A stretch of DNA of 64,000 bases from Bryobacteraceae bacterium (lineage in GTDB: Bacteria; Acidobacteriota; Terriglobia; Bryobacterales; Bryobacteraceae): assembly GCA_025056865.1 (NCBI GenBank), contig JANWVO010000039.1, forward strand, positions 109,263 through 173,262, written 5' to 3'. The position numbers and the translations under genes were made by a program. Positions within the stretch are counted from its first letter, which is position 1. Each line of letters begins with the position of its first letter. This document shows, piece after piece, positions 9,106 to 17,745 of the stretch. Under the pieces are notes generated by a model. It saw only the letters and a list, made by a program, of their open reading frames with translations. It made no database searches and was not told the DNA's origin.

Positions 9106-10452
9106 TCACTCGTCGGAGGGGATTTCGAAGCGGATGATGTCGCGGCGGAAGCCGCCCGTCTTCCATGCGCCGTAGGCGACGCCGAAGGCCAGCCAGGCGA
9201 AGCCGGCGATCTTTGCGATCCAGCTCAGGCTCAGCCACAGATAGAGGCAGACAAGGAAGCCCGCCGCCGGGGCGGCGAGGTGGGACCAATGGCGGTCGCG
9301 TCCGCGGAGGTAGTAATGCACGAGGCTGGAGATGTTGACGCCCATGAAGCCGATCAGTGCGCCGAAGTTCAGCAGCTCCGCGCCAGTCTGGTAGGAGATG
9401 GCGAAGGCCCCGGCCAGCGCCAGCGCGCCCATGAAGGTCACGTTCCGGCTCGGCACGCGCGTTCTCGGGTGAAGGTATCCGAAGAACGCCTTCGGGATCG
9501 CGTTGTCGCGCCCCATGCCGTACAGCAGCCGTGCGCCGGCCAGCAGCGCTCCCGAGGCGGAGCCCACGGTGGCGACGATCAGCGTCCAGGAGAGAGTCTG
9601 GAACAGGATCTCTCCTCCGGCGCGGCGGGCCACGGCCAGGTAGGCAGTGTCCGGGTCGGGGTACGGCTCGGCCGCAGGCCAGACGAGCTGCGCGGCGTAG
9701 ACTTCCACGGCGCTGAGGACGCCGATGATGAAACAGGTGGCCACCATCGCGCGCAGCACGTTGCGGCGCGGGTCCTTCACCTCCTCGGAGAGCGTCGCCA
9801 GCCCGTCGTAGCCGATGTAGGTGAGCACGGCGATCGAAGCGCCGTTGGAAAGCGCGCGCCACGAGAAGCGCTCCGGATCGTAGAACGGCGTGAGAAAACG
9901 CTGCGCATCGAGATCCGGCAGATGCATCAGGTAGCGCGCGCACGCGCCGAGCGTCCACAGGATCACAACGCCCATCACCGCCGTCAGCACTTCGTTGGTC
10001 CGCGCCGTCGCCGTGATCCGCCGCAGGTTCAGGCCGGTGAACAGCAGCGCAAAGGCGCACGCCCACAGCCAGAACGGCGTGCCCGGGAACAGCCCCATCA
10101 TCGCTTTCGCGCACCAGATGACGCAGATGAGCGGGTTCACCAGGTAGTCGAGCAGCATGCTCCAGCCGGTGAAGTAGCCGAGCGCCGGATGCAGTTCGCG
10201 CGCCACATAAGTGTAGGCGCTGCCCGCCGCCGGATAGGCGCGCGCCATGCGGCCGTAGCTGAGCGCGGTGAGCATCATCGCTACCATGGCGATGAGCACG
10301 GTGGTGACCACATGCCCGTTGGCCCCGGCGCTGATGGCTCCAAAAGGCGGCATCGGCGCCGTGGGCTGCACCATGATCACGCCCATCACGATGAGCTGGA
10401 ACAGGGTGAGCGATCGCAGCAGGCGGACCTGCCCGGTGGCTTGCGCGGACAT
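9106..10452 (-). CDS. APC-superfamily amino acid permease
   Basis: The 448-residue integral membrane protein has about twelve hydrophobic segments. The N-terminus shows the APC pattern LTLFQLIVMGVIMVQPTAPMPPFG and SYGRMARAYPAAGSAYTYV, the substrate-binding helices of amino acid/polyamine:cation transporters. It therefore probably imports an amino acid, not identified here. The start ATG at 10452 follows a CATAAT hexamer (minus strand, 10467-10472) 14 bases upstream. It is divergent from the DUF58 gene, only 40 bases away, so their promoters overlap. Confidence 0.85.
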   Translation of the reverse strand: MSAQATGQVRLLRSLTLFQLIVMGVIMVQPTAPMPPFGAISAGANGHVVTTVLIAMVAMMLTALSYGRMARAYPAAGSAYTYVARELHPALGYFTGWSMLLDYLVNPLICVIWCAKAMMGLFPGTPFWLWACAFALLFTGLNLRRITATARTNEVLTAVMGVVILWTLGACARYLMHLPDLDAQRFLTPFYDPERFSWRALSNGASIAVLTYIGYDGLATLSEEVKDPRRNVLRAMVATCFIIGVLSAVEVYAAQLVWPAAEPYPDPDTAYLAVARRAGGEILFQTLSWTLIVATVGSASGALLAGARLLYGMGRDNAIPKAFFGYLHPRTRVPSRNVTFMGALALAGAFAISYQTGAELLNFGALIGFMGVNISSLVHYYLRGRDRHWSHLAAPAAGFLVCLYLWLSLSWIAKIAGFAWLAFGVAYGAWKTGGFRRDIIRFEIPSDE

Positions 10453-10492
10453 GGGAGACAAGCGGCCATTATGACAGAATGAGACCAGCCGC

Positions 10493-11590
10493 ATGATGGA
10501 CTGGTGGCGGGATCCGGCCTCGGGCGCGCGGCGGTGGCTGGAGCACCGCATGCGCGAGCGCATCACCACGCGCGGGATCCTCTTCCTGGCAGCAGCGCTG
10601 CTGGTGGGCGGGGCGGGCTTCGCCTCCGGCAACAACCTGCTCTTTCTGCTGCTGGCGGCGATGATGTCCGTCCTGGTGGTCAGCAGCTTCCTCAGCCGCC
10701 TGGGGCTGGCGGGGCTGGAGCTGGAGATCCGCCTGCCGGAGCACGTTTGCGCGCGTCAGTCCGTGCCCGCCCGGCTGGTCCTGCGCAACGTCAAGAAGCG
10801 CATGCCCTCTTTCTCGATCCGCCTCTCGGGCGCCGATCCGGAGGTCTTCCCGGCAGACCTGTACTTCCCGGTGATCCCAGGCGGTGCCGCAGTGGAAACT
10901 ACGGTGGAAGCGCGCTTCCCCCGCCGCGGGCTGCACGCTGAGGACAGCTTCGTCTTCTCCACCACGTTCCCGTTCGGCTTCGCCGAGCGCCGCGCGCGCG
11001 TTACCATGCGGCAGGACCTGCTCGTGTACCCTTCCCTCGAGCCGCAGCCGGGTTTCGAGCTGCTGCTGGCCGAGGTCTCCGGCGACGCCGAGGCGCTGTT
11101 CCGCGGGCTCGGGCACGATTTCTACCGCATCCGCCCCTACATTCCCTTCGAAAGCGCGCGCCACGTGGACTGGCGCGCCACGGCGAAGACCGGCGAGCTT
11201 CAGGTGCGCGAGTTCGCCCGCGAGCAGGAGCATCTGATCACGCTCGTGCTCGACCTGGAGGTGCCGCCCGGGCAGGACGAGTGGTTCGAGCGCGCGCTGG
11301 AATGCTGCGCCTGGCTCGCCTGGCGTTTCGCCGCACGCGGGGCGCGCATCCGCTTCCGCTCGCAGCATTGGGAGACGCTGGTGCCCGTGGAAAACGACGT
11401 CTACGCTATTCTGAAGTATCTGGCGCTGGTCGAGCCCCGCCGCCGCGCCGCTGCCCTGCGTCCCCTCGATGAGCCGACCGTTGCCGTGGTGTTTTCCGCC
11501 TCGCCCGCCCGCCTGGAAGAGCATGGCTGGGTGGATGCTCGCATCGTCGCTCCTGGCCATTGGGCAGTCGCCGGCGCCGCCCGCTCCTGA
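10493..11590 (+). CDS. DUF58 domain protein
   Basis: The 365-residue protein has two N-terminal membrane helices (GILFLAAALLVGGAGFASGNN and LLFLLLAAMMSVLVVSSFL). The conserved DUF58 block comes near residue 200 (DFYRIRPYIPFESARHVDWRATAK, then REFAREQEHLITLVLD). DUF58 proteins usually sit beside MoxR AAA ATPases and VWA proteins and are thought to help assemble metal- or envelope-linked complexes. No moxR is next to this copy. Its 3' end overlaps the next gene by 68 bases. Confidence 0.85.
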   Translation: MMDWWRDPASGARRWLEHRMRERITTRGILFLAAALLVGGAGFASGNNLLFLLLAAMMSVLVVSSFLSRLGLAGLELEIRLPEHVCARQSVPARLVLRNVKKRMPSFSIRLSGADPEVFPADLYFPVIPGGAAVETTVEARFPRRGLHAEDSFVFSTTFPFGFAERRARVTMRQDLLVYPSLEPQPGFELLLAEVSGDAEALFRGLGHDFYRIRPYIPFESARHVDWRATAKTGELQVREFAREQEHLITLVLDLEVPPGQDEWFERALECCAWLAWRFAARGARIRFRSQHWETLVPVENDVYAILKYLALVEPRRRAAALRPLDEPTVAVVFSASPARLEEHGWVDARIVAPGHWAVAGAARS

Positions 11591-13415
11591 ACCGCTGCGC
11601 ACAACCGTGACGGTCACCGCTGCCGTGGCGGCGGAAGCCGCCGCGCATACGACGCTGCTGGATGCGCGGCGGCTGGAAGTCCTGCCCGGTGTCAATCTCG
11701 ACGACCGGCTCCGCATGGTGCCCGGATTCACGCTGTTCCGGCGCACCTCTTCGATCAGCGCGAATCCGACCACGCAGGGCGTGAGCCTGCGGGGGCTCGG
11801 CTCGACCGGGGCCAGCCGCACGCTGGTGCTTTGGGACGGAGTGCCCGTGAACAGCCCGTTCGGAGGCTGGGTGTTCTGGACGCGGCTCGACCCGGAGCTG
11901 GTGGAACGCGTGGAGGTGGTCCGCGGCGCGCCGACGAGCGCGTTTGGCGACAAATCGATGGGCGGAACCATCTCGCTGTTCAGCCGCGACCCGGCGGCAC
12001 GCGCGGCGTGGCTCGGGTATGAAGGCGGCAATGCCGGCACCCACCAGCTTTCCGGAGGAGCCGAAGCACGGGCAGGCGGTTCGTGGGCGCTCGGCGGTTC
12101 TGTCCGTGCGCTCCACACAGACGGGTTCTTCATCGTGCCTCCCGAGACCCGCGGCGCCGTCGACACCCGCGCCAATGTGCGTTTCACTGCGGGAGTGCTC
12201 CGCGCCTCGTTTGCCCGGGGAAGCCAACGCGCCTCTCTTCGTGCAGATGCACTGGCAGAAGAGCGGGACAATGGCACGTGGCTGACCCGGAATTCCACCT
12301 CTGCCGGGACGGTATCGGCGAACTTCTGGCAACTGGCTGGCGGTTCGGCCTGGAACGCGCTGGCGTGGCACGCGCGCGAGGAGTACCGCGCCACGTTCAG
12401 CGCCATCGGCGCCGGGCGTCAGACCGAAAGGCTGACTTCGCGGCAAAGCGTGCCCGCTGATGCCACCGGCGGCGCGCTGCTCTGGCAGCGGAGCGCGCCC
12501 CGGTGGAGCGTGCTGGCCGGGGCTGACGCTGTGCATGCCTGGGGCGAGTCTCGGGAGACGCTGTTCCCCGCCGGATTCCGAGTTGGCGGCGGCTCGCAGA
12601 CGCAGTACGGTCTCTTCGGCCAACTGTCCCTGGAGACGGGGCCGCTGCGGTGGACCGCAGGACTGCGCCGCCACGATCCTGGCGCCGCAGCGGCGTTCTG
12701 GATGCCGAGCGCCGGAGTGACCGCAGGCGCGGAAAGATGGCGCGCCCGGCTGTCCGCCTACCGCGCGCTGCGGGCTCCGACGCTCAATGAGCTGTACCGG
12801 GATTTCCGCGCCGGCAACGCGGTGACGCTTGCCAACCCGGCGCTGAAGCCGGAAGCGCTGCGCGGCGTCGAGGCGGGTTTCGACCGGAGCGGGGCGCGTT
12901 GGCGTCTCAGCATCACAGGGTTCCACAACACGCTGGCGGACCTGATCACCAACGTGACGATCAGCGCGACGCCGCAGCTCATCACGCGGCAGCGCGGCAA
13001 TGCAGGTGCTGCACGCGTGCGGGGCGCCGAGGCATCCGCCGCCTGGCGTGCCGGCGCGGTCTTCGCGGAGGCCGCATGGCTGCTGGCGGATGCGCGCTTC
13101 ACCACCGGCGAGCGCATTCCGCAAACGCCCCGCCATCAGGGGACTTTCCTCGCCGGATGGCAGCGCGGAGCAACTTCGGTGGCCGCTGGGCTGCGGGCTT
13201 CGGCCGCGCAGTTTGAAGACGACCGGAACCTCTTCCTGCTGCCGGGATTCGCGGTCTGGCAGGCGGCCCTGCGGCAGCGGATGACGGGCCGCGTGGAACT
13301 CCACGCCGCCGTGGAAAATGCCGCCAACCGCCGCGTGATCGCAGGCTACAGCCCCACGCCTCTGCTCGGCAGCCCGCGGCTGTGGCGGGCAGGCCTGCGC
13401 TGGCGCCTTTTCTGA
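11523..13415 (+). CDS. TonB-dependent outer-membrane receptor
   Basis: The 630-residue protein has a signal peptide (WMLASSLLAIGQS), a plug domain (about 35-150: LDDRLRMVPGFTLFRR, TQGVSLRGLGSTGASRTLVLWDGVP, VERVEVVRGAPTSAFGDKSMGG) and a C-terminal beta-barrel ending in aromatic LRWRLF. This is the BtuB/FecA-like type that imports chelated metals, cobalamin or similar ligands using TonB energy. The ligand cannot be told from sequence. The gene starts inside the DUF58 gene, because the signal peptide codons themselves overlap it. Confidence 0.9.
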   Translation: MAGWMLASSLLAIGQSPAPPAPEPLRTTVTVTAAVAAEAAAHTTLLDARRLEVLPGVNLDDRLRMVPGFTLFRRTSSISANPTTQGVSLRGLGSTGASRTLVLWDGVPVNSPFGGWVFWTRLDPELVERVEVVRGAPTSAFGDKSMGGTISLFSRDPAARAAWLGYEGGNAGTHQLSGGAEARAGGSWALGGSVRALHTDGFFIVPPETRGAVDTRANVRFTAGVLRASFARGSQRASLRADALAEERDNGTWLTRNSTSAGTVSANFWQLAGGSAWNALAWHAREEYRATFSAIGAGRQTERLTSRQSVPADATGGALLWQRSAPRWSVLAGADAVHAWGESRETLFPAGFRVGGGSQTQYGLFGQLSLETGPLRWTAGLRRHDPGAAAAFWMPSAGVTAGAERWRARLSAYRALRAPTLNELYRDFRAGNAVTLANPALKPEALRGVEAGFDRSGARWRLSITGFHNTLADLITNVTISATPQLITRQRGNAGAARVRGAEASAAWRAGAVFAEAAWLLADARFTTGERIPQTPRHQGTFLAGWQRGATSVAAGLRASAAQFEDDRNLFLLPGFAVWQAALRQRMTGRVELHAAVENAANRRVIAGYSPTPLLGSPRLWRAGLRWRLF

Positions 13416-13477
13416 GCGAATCTTGACAGGTCGCGAATTCTTTGCATCGGCCGCGGCGCTGCATGCACCTTGATAAG

Positions 13478-13507
13478 CGCAAGCGGATCTTTCCCAGAGA
13501 TCTTGCG
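13478..13507 (+). promoter_or_regulatory. Leader stem-loop before the DUF4397 gene
   Basis: CGCAA and GATCT pair with AGATC and TTGCG across a 7-base loop, with a 3-base bulge. The hairpin lies 15 bases before the strong AAGGAG ribosome binding site of the next gene and would sit in its 5' leader. It may stabilise the mRNA or affect initiation. No known riboswitch class is recognised. Confidence 0.35.
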
Positions 13508-13534
13508 TGAGATTCCCTGCAAAAAGGAGTGGAA

Positions 13535-14221
13535 ATGAAACACCTGTTGTGTGCAATCGCGGCCCTTTCTCTGGCCGCGGGTACGGTTTTCGCGCAGGGC
13601 ACGAACGCGCGCGTGCGCATCGTGCATGCTTCGCCGGACGCCCCGGCGGTGGATATTTTTGTCAACGGCAGCAAGGTGCTGGAGAATTTGCCTTTTCGCG
13701 AGTATTCCGAGTACCTTTCTCTCCCGGCCGGCACCTACAACGTCGAGATCCGCGTCACCGGTACCAATACTGTGGTGAGGCAGCTCTCCGTGCCCGTGCA
13801 GGCTGGCCGGGACTACACGGCCATCGCCGTCGGCTATGCCGGTTCAGGCCGGACGCCCGGTTTCGACGTGATGCTCCTCGAGGATGACAACTCGGCCCCC
13901 GCCGATGGCCGCATCAAGATTCGCGTCGCCCACACCGCTCCTGGCGCTCCCGCGGTGGATGTCTATGTGACCACGCCCTTCGAAACGCTCGACGGCAAGC
14001 AGCCCGTTTTGACCAACGTTCCGTTCAAGGCAGCGTCGGGCTACCTGTCGGTTCCGATCGGCATGTATCAGGCGCGCGTCGTCGTGGCGGGCACCCGCAC
14101 CATCGCCATCGACAGCCATCGCCTGGTGACTTGGGGCGGCATGATCCGCACCATTATCGCTGTGGACAACCGGGGCGGCGGAGCTCCTTTCGATCTGATC
14201 CTTCTGCCGGACCGCAATTAG
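13535..14221 (+). CDS. Exported DUF4397 protein
   Basis: The 228-residue protein has a signal peptide (MKHLLCAIAALSLAAGTVFAQG) followed by two tandem DUF4397 repeats. Each starts with RVRIVHASPDAPAVDIFVN or KIRVAHTAPGAPAVDVYVT and ends with a YLSLPAGTYNVEIRV or YLSVPIGMYQARVVV strand. The repeats are beta-rich and probably act outside the inner membrane, perhaps in adhesion or binding; the function is unknown. AAGGAG lies five bases before the ATG, the best ribosome binding site in this region, and a strong terminator follows. Together with the leader this suggests high expression. Confidence 0.85.
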   Translation: MKHLLCAIAALSLAAGTVFAQGTNARVRIVHASPDAPAVDIFVNGSKVLENLPFREYSEYLSLPAGTYNVEIRVTGTNTVVRQLSVPVQAGRDYTAIAVGYAGSGRTPGFDVMLLEDDNSAPADGRIKIRVAHTAPGAPAVDVYVTTPFETLDGKQPVLTNVPFKAASGYLSVPIGMYQARVVVAGTRTIAIDSHRLVTWGGMIRTIIAVDNRGGGAPFDLILLPDRN

Positions 14222-14245
14222 AAGCCAGGTCCCTTTCTCCACTTT

Positions 14246-14277
14246 GGCGCGGGAAATTCCCGCGCCATTTTTTCTTT
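14246..14277 (+). terminator. Rho-independent terminator after the DUF4397 gene
   Basis: GGCGCGGGA and TCCCGCGCC form a perfect 9-base-pair GC-rich stem with a 3-base loop, followed by ATTTTTTCTTT. The T tract lies only on the plus-strand side, so it serves the DUF4397 gene. It touches the stop codon of the minus-strand hydratase. Confidence 0.85.
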
Positions 14278-15056
14278 CAGGGCATCGATCCCCACGAGGG
14301 CCATCGGGGCCGCCGCTTTTCGCGCAAGGCCGCGAGTCCTTCGGCGAAGTCGGGGCTTTCCAGCGCCGCGTACAATCGGCGGACCGCTTCCTCCGTTTGG
14401 GGATTCCGCGCGAACTCGAGTCCGGCTCTCACGGCCTCCGGGCTGAGCGAAGCGATGCCGGAAGCCACCTGGAAAGCCCTGTCCTCCAGCTCGAACGGCG
14501 GCGCCACCTCGTGCACGAGCCCCCAGGCCAGCGCATCGGCGGCGGAAAATGCCCGCCCAGCCAGGGAGAGCTCCCTCGCACGGCGCTCCCCAAGCGCGGC
14601 GGCAAGAGCTTCGTAAAACGCGTACGGCCACACGCCTGCATGGATGTCGGTCACGCCAAACTTCGTGCCGGAAGCCGCCAGCACGAAATGGCACGCGGCC
14701 AGCAGGCCAACCCCCGCGCCGACGCATGCGCCGTGCACGGCGGCCAGCACCGGTTTGGAGGCTCCGGAAATCAGCGGGAACAGGCGGAAAAGATCGCTGA
14801 GAAAGGCGTCCCGGCAGGGTGGCTCGCGGAGTGCCTCGTAGTCGATTCCTGCGGAGAACACATCGCCCTTCTGAAGGAGGAGCACGGCCCCTGCCCCCCG
14901 GTCATGCAGGGCACGGCCGAGCGCCTGGAGAAGCCCGCGCACCGTAGGCGGGTCCAGCAGATTCCTCCGTTCGGGGTGGTTCAACCGGATCCACGCCACG
15001 CGGCCTTCGAGCCCGGTTTCCAGGGGTTGCGATGGGGGAGGTTCATGCGCCGCCAT
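14277..15056 (-). CDS. Enoyl-CoA hydratase/isomerase family protein
   Basis: The 259-residue protein has crotonase features: [17 protein letters not shown] near the N-terminus, the oxyanion-hole segment [12 protein letters not shown] and [23 protein letters not shown] in the middle. The usual acidic catalytic residues of enoyl-CoA hydratase are not clear. The segment [19 protein letters not shown] contains the region that normally carries one of them, so the reaction could be hydration, isomerisation or hydrolysis of an acyl-CoA. It stands alone, with no beta-oxidation partner adjacent. Confidence 0.85.
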   Translation of the reverse strand: MAAHEPPPSQPLETGLEGRVAWIRLNHPERRNLLDPPTVRGLLQALGRALHDRGAGAVLLLQKGDVFSAGIDYEALREPPCRDAFLSDLFRLFPLISGASKPVLAAVHGACVGAGVGLLAACHFVLAASGTKFGVTDIHAGVWPYAFYEALAAALGERRARELSLAGRAFSAADALAWGLVHEVAPPFELEDRAFQVASGIASLSPEAVRAGLEFARNPQTEEAVRRLYAALESPDFAEGLAALREKRRPRWPSWGSMP

Positions 15057-15157
15057 TCGAGGCCAACCATACCACACGGCCGGAGGGTGCCGCCGCCCGC
15101 GCCGGGCGCGGCAGAAAGCCTCTGGTGGTGGTTTCTGCCCGGAATCGTACTGCCTTT

Positions 15158-15184
15158 CCGGGATGCAAGAATCTTGCATCCCGG
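15158..15184. repeat. Near-perfect 27-base palindrome upstream of the cold-shock gene
   Basis: The arms CCGGGATGCAAGA and TCTTGCATCCCGG are exact reverse complements of 13 bases around one central A. The element lies in the 268-base gap between the divergent hydratase and cold-shock genes, 140 bases before the latter's start. No T tract follows, so it is not an obvious terminator. It could be an operator for a dimeric repressor or an RNA hairpin in a long cold-shock leader. Confidence 0.7.
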
Positions 15185-15324
15185 GCGATGCTGGGAGAGT
15201 CCCTGTAAGTAGCTGGCCGCCCGATCTTTCGCAGTGCCTCGTCCGCTCCGGACCGGAAATCCCCGTCGATGACCTGGCAGGCGGATCGTGTACGGCTTCG
15301 ATGTCTGAATCAGGAGATGAAGTT

Positions 15325-15531
15325 GTGAGGGAAAAGGGTGTTGTGAAGTGGTTCAACGCCGCCAAGGGCTATGGTTTCATTCAGCGGAGCACCGGCGAGG
15401 ACGTCTTCGTGCATTTCTCCGCCATTCAGATGCAGGGCTACCGCACGCTCGACGAAGGCATGGAAGTCGAATTTGAAGTGAAAACCGGCCCGAAGGGACT
15501 TCAGGCAGAGAACGTCGTCCGGCTTCAGTAG
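15325..15531 (+). CDS. Cold-shock domain protein (CspA family)
   Basis: From the GTG at 15325 the protein has 68 residues, the standard CspA length. It begins [20 protein letters not shown] with RNP1 (KGYGFIQ) and RNP2 (DVFVHFSAI), the nucleic-acid-binding surface of these RNA chaperones. AGGAG lies nine bases before this GTG. An ATG at 15301 would add eight atypical residues and lacks a ribosome binding site. The region between 15185 and 15324 would form a long 5' leader if transcription starts near the palindrome, as is common for cold-shock mRNAs. Confidence 0.9.
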   Translation: MREKGVVKWFNAAKGYGFIQRSTGEDVFVHFSAIQMQGYRTLDEGMEVEFEVKTGPKGLQAENVVRLQ

Positions 15532-15579
15532 GCCAGCGCCGGCTCCAGCGGCATCCCGGCCCGCGGTATGGTGGAAACC

Positions 15580-16647
15580 ATGCAGAGATGGGCCGTCGTT
15601 TTGTGCCTGGCCGGACTCGTGCACGCTGCCGATCCCCGGCCCCGGGCGCGCGAGGCGGGCATCCAGCCGGGGCGCCTTCCTACAGGACGCTGGAACGCCA
15701 TCACCGATGTGGCAGGCGTCCTCGTCGGGCACTCCACGCTCATCCGCGGCGCAAACATCCGCACCGGGGTCACGGTCATCCTGCCGCACGGCGGGAACCT
15801 CTTCCGCGAGAAGGTTCCAGCCGCGGTGTCGGTATTCAACGGCTTCGGCAAGCTGATGGGCTTCACCCAGATCGAGGAGCTCGGCGAAATCGAGACGCCC
15901 ATCCTGCTCACCTCCACCCTGAACGTGCCCCGCGTGGCGGACGCCCTGCTCGACTACATGCTGGCTCTGCCCGGCAACGAGAACGTGCGCAGCGTGAATC
16001 CGGCCGTGGCGGAAACGAATGACGGGCTGCTGAACGACATCCGAAGCCGCCCTGCCGGGCGCGAAGAAGTCTTTCACGCCATCCGCAGTGCGCGCGATGG
16101 CCCGGTGGAAGAGGGCTGCGTCGGCGCAGGCACCGGAACTGTCGCGTTCGGGTGGAAAGGCGGCATCGGCACGGCGAGCCGCCGCGCCGGGTCCTGGACC
16201 GTGGGCGTGCTCGTCCAGACCAACTACGGCGGAGACCTCATGATCCTGGGGGTGCCCGTCGGCAGGCTGCTGCGCGCGGGCACGGAACCATCCCGGGATG
16301 GCAGCGTCATCGTCGTCATTGCCACGGACGCCCCAGCCGATGCCCGCAATCTGAAGCGGCTGGCGGCGCGCGCGGCTCTGGGTCTCGGAAGGACCGGAGC
16401 GGCGGGCAGCAACGGCAGCGGCGACTATGCCATCGCCTTTTCCACCGCCAGAAAGCCTGGGGAAACCCTGTCCAACGAGGCGATGTCCCCACTGTTCGAA
16501 GCGGTGATCGAGGCGACCGAAGAAGCTGTGTACAACTCTCTGTTCCGCGCGAGTTCCATGGAAGGGAACGGGCGGAAAGTGGAAGCGCTGCCCGTGGAGG
16601 ACGTCCTTCGGCTGCTCCGTGCCCGGGGAGCGATTGCGGCCCGCTAG
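15580..16647 (+). CDS. Exported P1-family (DmpA-type) aminopeptidase
   Basis: The 355-residue protein has a signal peptide (MQRWAVVLCLAGLVHAAD) and the self-cleaving DmpA/BapA fold. The N-terminal part has GRWNAITDVAGVLVGHSTL, and GAGTGTVAFGWKGGIGTASR lies in the middle. The processing site is GSNGSGDYAIAFS, where S280 after G279 would become the N-terminal nucleophile of the small subunit. The family releases N-terminal D- or beta-amino acids from peptides. A TATGGT hexamer ends seven bases before the ATG at 15580, which is why I prefer it to the ATG at 15568. Confidence 0.9.
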   Translation: MQRWAVVLCLAGLVHAADPRPRAREAGIQPGRLPTGRWNAITDVAGVLVGHSTLIRGANIRTGVTVILPHGGNLFREKVPAAVSVFNGFGKLMGFTQIEELGEIETPILLTSTLNVPRVADALLDYMLALPGNENVRSVNPAVAETNDGLLNDIRSRPAGREEVFHAIRSARDGPVEEGCVGAGTGTVAFGWKGGIGTASRRAGSWTVGVLVQTNYGGDLMILGVPVGRLLRAGTEPSRDGSVIVVIATDAPADARNLKRLAARAALGLGRTGAAGSNGSGDYAIAFSTARKPGETLSNEAMSPLFEAVIEATEEAVYNSLFRASSMEGNGRKVEALPVEDVLRLLRARGAIAAR

Positions 16648-17113
16648 GCGGTGGACTGTTGGATTTTCCTGCATTGAGCCTCGCCGGAGTCAGCAGGGGG
16701 GACGGCTGAGAGTCCAGATGGAGGCAGTTTAATCAGTTTTGCTGCAAATTCCCTCCGCAGCCTATTGCATTTTTCATCAAATCGGAGTTAAGTAGAAGTA
16801 GACCTGATTGGCTGAATTGGTTCCAGGGTCCTCCTGAATCCGGCGCCACCTCCTCCGCCGCCGGGCAACGGGCCATCCAGCCTGTCGGACACTGCCGAGG
16901 AGCGATCGAAGCCCCCTCCTTCGATTCGCCTTCCTGAAACCACGGCCCGGCGGCTCCTCCTCCGCCGGGCCGACGTGTTCTTGGGACCCTGTCCCGGACC
17001 CCGATCCCGCCTCCGGCCTGCTCTTCTTCACCCGCTGCGGCGGGCGGTGCGCCCGAGTCGGTGACGGATTCCTCCTCAGAAGTCGCCGCGGACCGTCGCA
17101 ACGAATGCCGGCG
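16648..17113. other. 466-base stretch with no recognisable gene
   Basis: The first part (16720-16810) is unusually AT-rich for this genome, with AATCAGTTTTGCTGCAAATT and ATTGCATTTTTCATCAAATC nearby. The second part is GC-rich with repeated CCGCC/GGCGG runs and one strong hairpin. Open frames on both strands are low-complexity (poly-Arg, poly-Gly or Pro) and have no family resemblance. I see no tRNA or known riboswitch. It could hold a small RNA or the decayed remains of a gene. Confidence 0.6.
16943..16972. terminator. GC-rich hairpin in the gene-free stretch
   Basis: CGGCCCGGCGG and CCGCCGGGCCG form a perfect 11-base-pair stem around an 8-base loop (CTCCTCCT). No T tract flanks it on either strand, so it may be a Rho-assisted or bidirectional terminator for the minus-strand gene ending at 17114, or a structural element of an RNA. 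Confidence 0.4.
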
Positions 17114-17701
17114 TCAGCGCCGCCCCGGCCATTGAGGGCGGATGGCTCCGAGCAGCGTGGCCGCCATTTCGCGGGCCGCCTGTCCGGCCACGTCGGCCAC
17201 CCTGTCCGGCGCTGCCTCGTAACTCTGCGACCAGACCGGGATTCCGCGCCGCAGGCTGACCAGCCGGATGCCGATGCGGACCACGCCGCCCCGGCGTCGC
17301 ACCGATCCCGCCGCCAGCACCGATGCGCCCAAGCCAGCAGCAGCCTTCTGCGCGTCACCCTCCGATCCCCGCAGCAACCGGGTCTCCGTCCAAGGCAGCA
17401 CGTGAAGGCCCCGGACCTCCGCCAGCCGGCTCTGGAGCTGCCGGGGCAGCTCTTCGCAGAGGGGCTCGAGGCTCCGGTCGCCGTCCTCATTTTCGAACCA
17501 GGCAACGGCTACCGTAGCAGCCGGCGCCTCGCGCAGCCTGCGCATCGAGGAGGCCTGCCACAGGCCGAGTCCGATGCCAGCCAGCGCCAGCAGGGCCACG
17601 ATGCCAGCGAGCCGCCAGCCCCGCGGCATCGGGGTGAGCTCATCCGGCCGGGTGACCTGCTTCGGGCTGCCGTCGTCAGGCTGTCGCATCGGGGGCCTCA
17701 T
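17114..17701 (-). CDS. Membrane-anchored FlgO/TolB-N-like domain protein
   Basis: The 195-residue protein has a short cytoplasmic N-terminus, one membrane helix (about 32-48, LAGIVALLALAGIGLGLW) and an outside domain. That domain matches the pattern seen in FlgO and in the TolB-N-like domain of acidobacterial winged-helix/TPR and kinase proteins: VAVAWFENEDGDRSLEPLCEELPRQLQSRLAEV, then LGASVLAAGSVRRRGGVVRIGIRLV and PVWSQSYEAA. Elsewhere this domain is normally fused to another module; here it is free-standing. It lies 44 bases after the YdcF-like gene and is probably co-transcribed. The start could also be the ATG at 17689. Confidence 0.65.
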   Translation of the reverse strand: MRPPMRQPDDGSPKQVTRPDELTPMPRGWRLAGIVALLALAGIGLGLWQASSMRRLREAPAATVAVAWFENEDGDRSLEPLCEELPRQLQSRLAEVRGLHVLPWTETRLLRGSEGDAQKAAAGLGASVLAAGSVRRRGGVVRIGIRLVSLRRGIPVWSQSYEAAPDRVADVAGQAAREMAATLLGAIRPQWPGRR

Positions 17702-17745
17702 GGTCCGGAGCTGCGGTGGGGCCGGCGATGGCTCGCTGGCCGGGT

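Noticed and set aside
13423..13428. TTGACA as the -35 box of a promoter for the DUF4397 gene
   Set aside because: The hexamer is perfect, but no acceptable -10 box lies 16-18 bases downstream (ATCGGC at 17), so I do not call a promoter.
11406..13556. A 716-codon minus-strand frame opposite the TonB receptor
   Set aside because: It has no domain pattern. The plus strand encodes a signal peptide, plug and barrel.
16733..17505. Minus-strand frames in the gene-free stretch as a possible new gene
   Set aside because: They are poly-Arg/Gly-rich, have no good start site and overlap the FlgO-like gene in a different frame.
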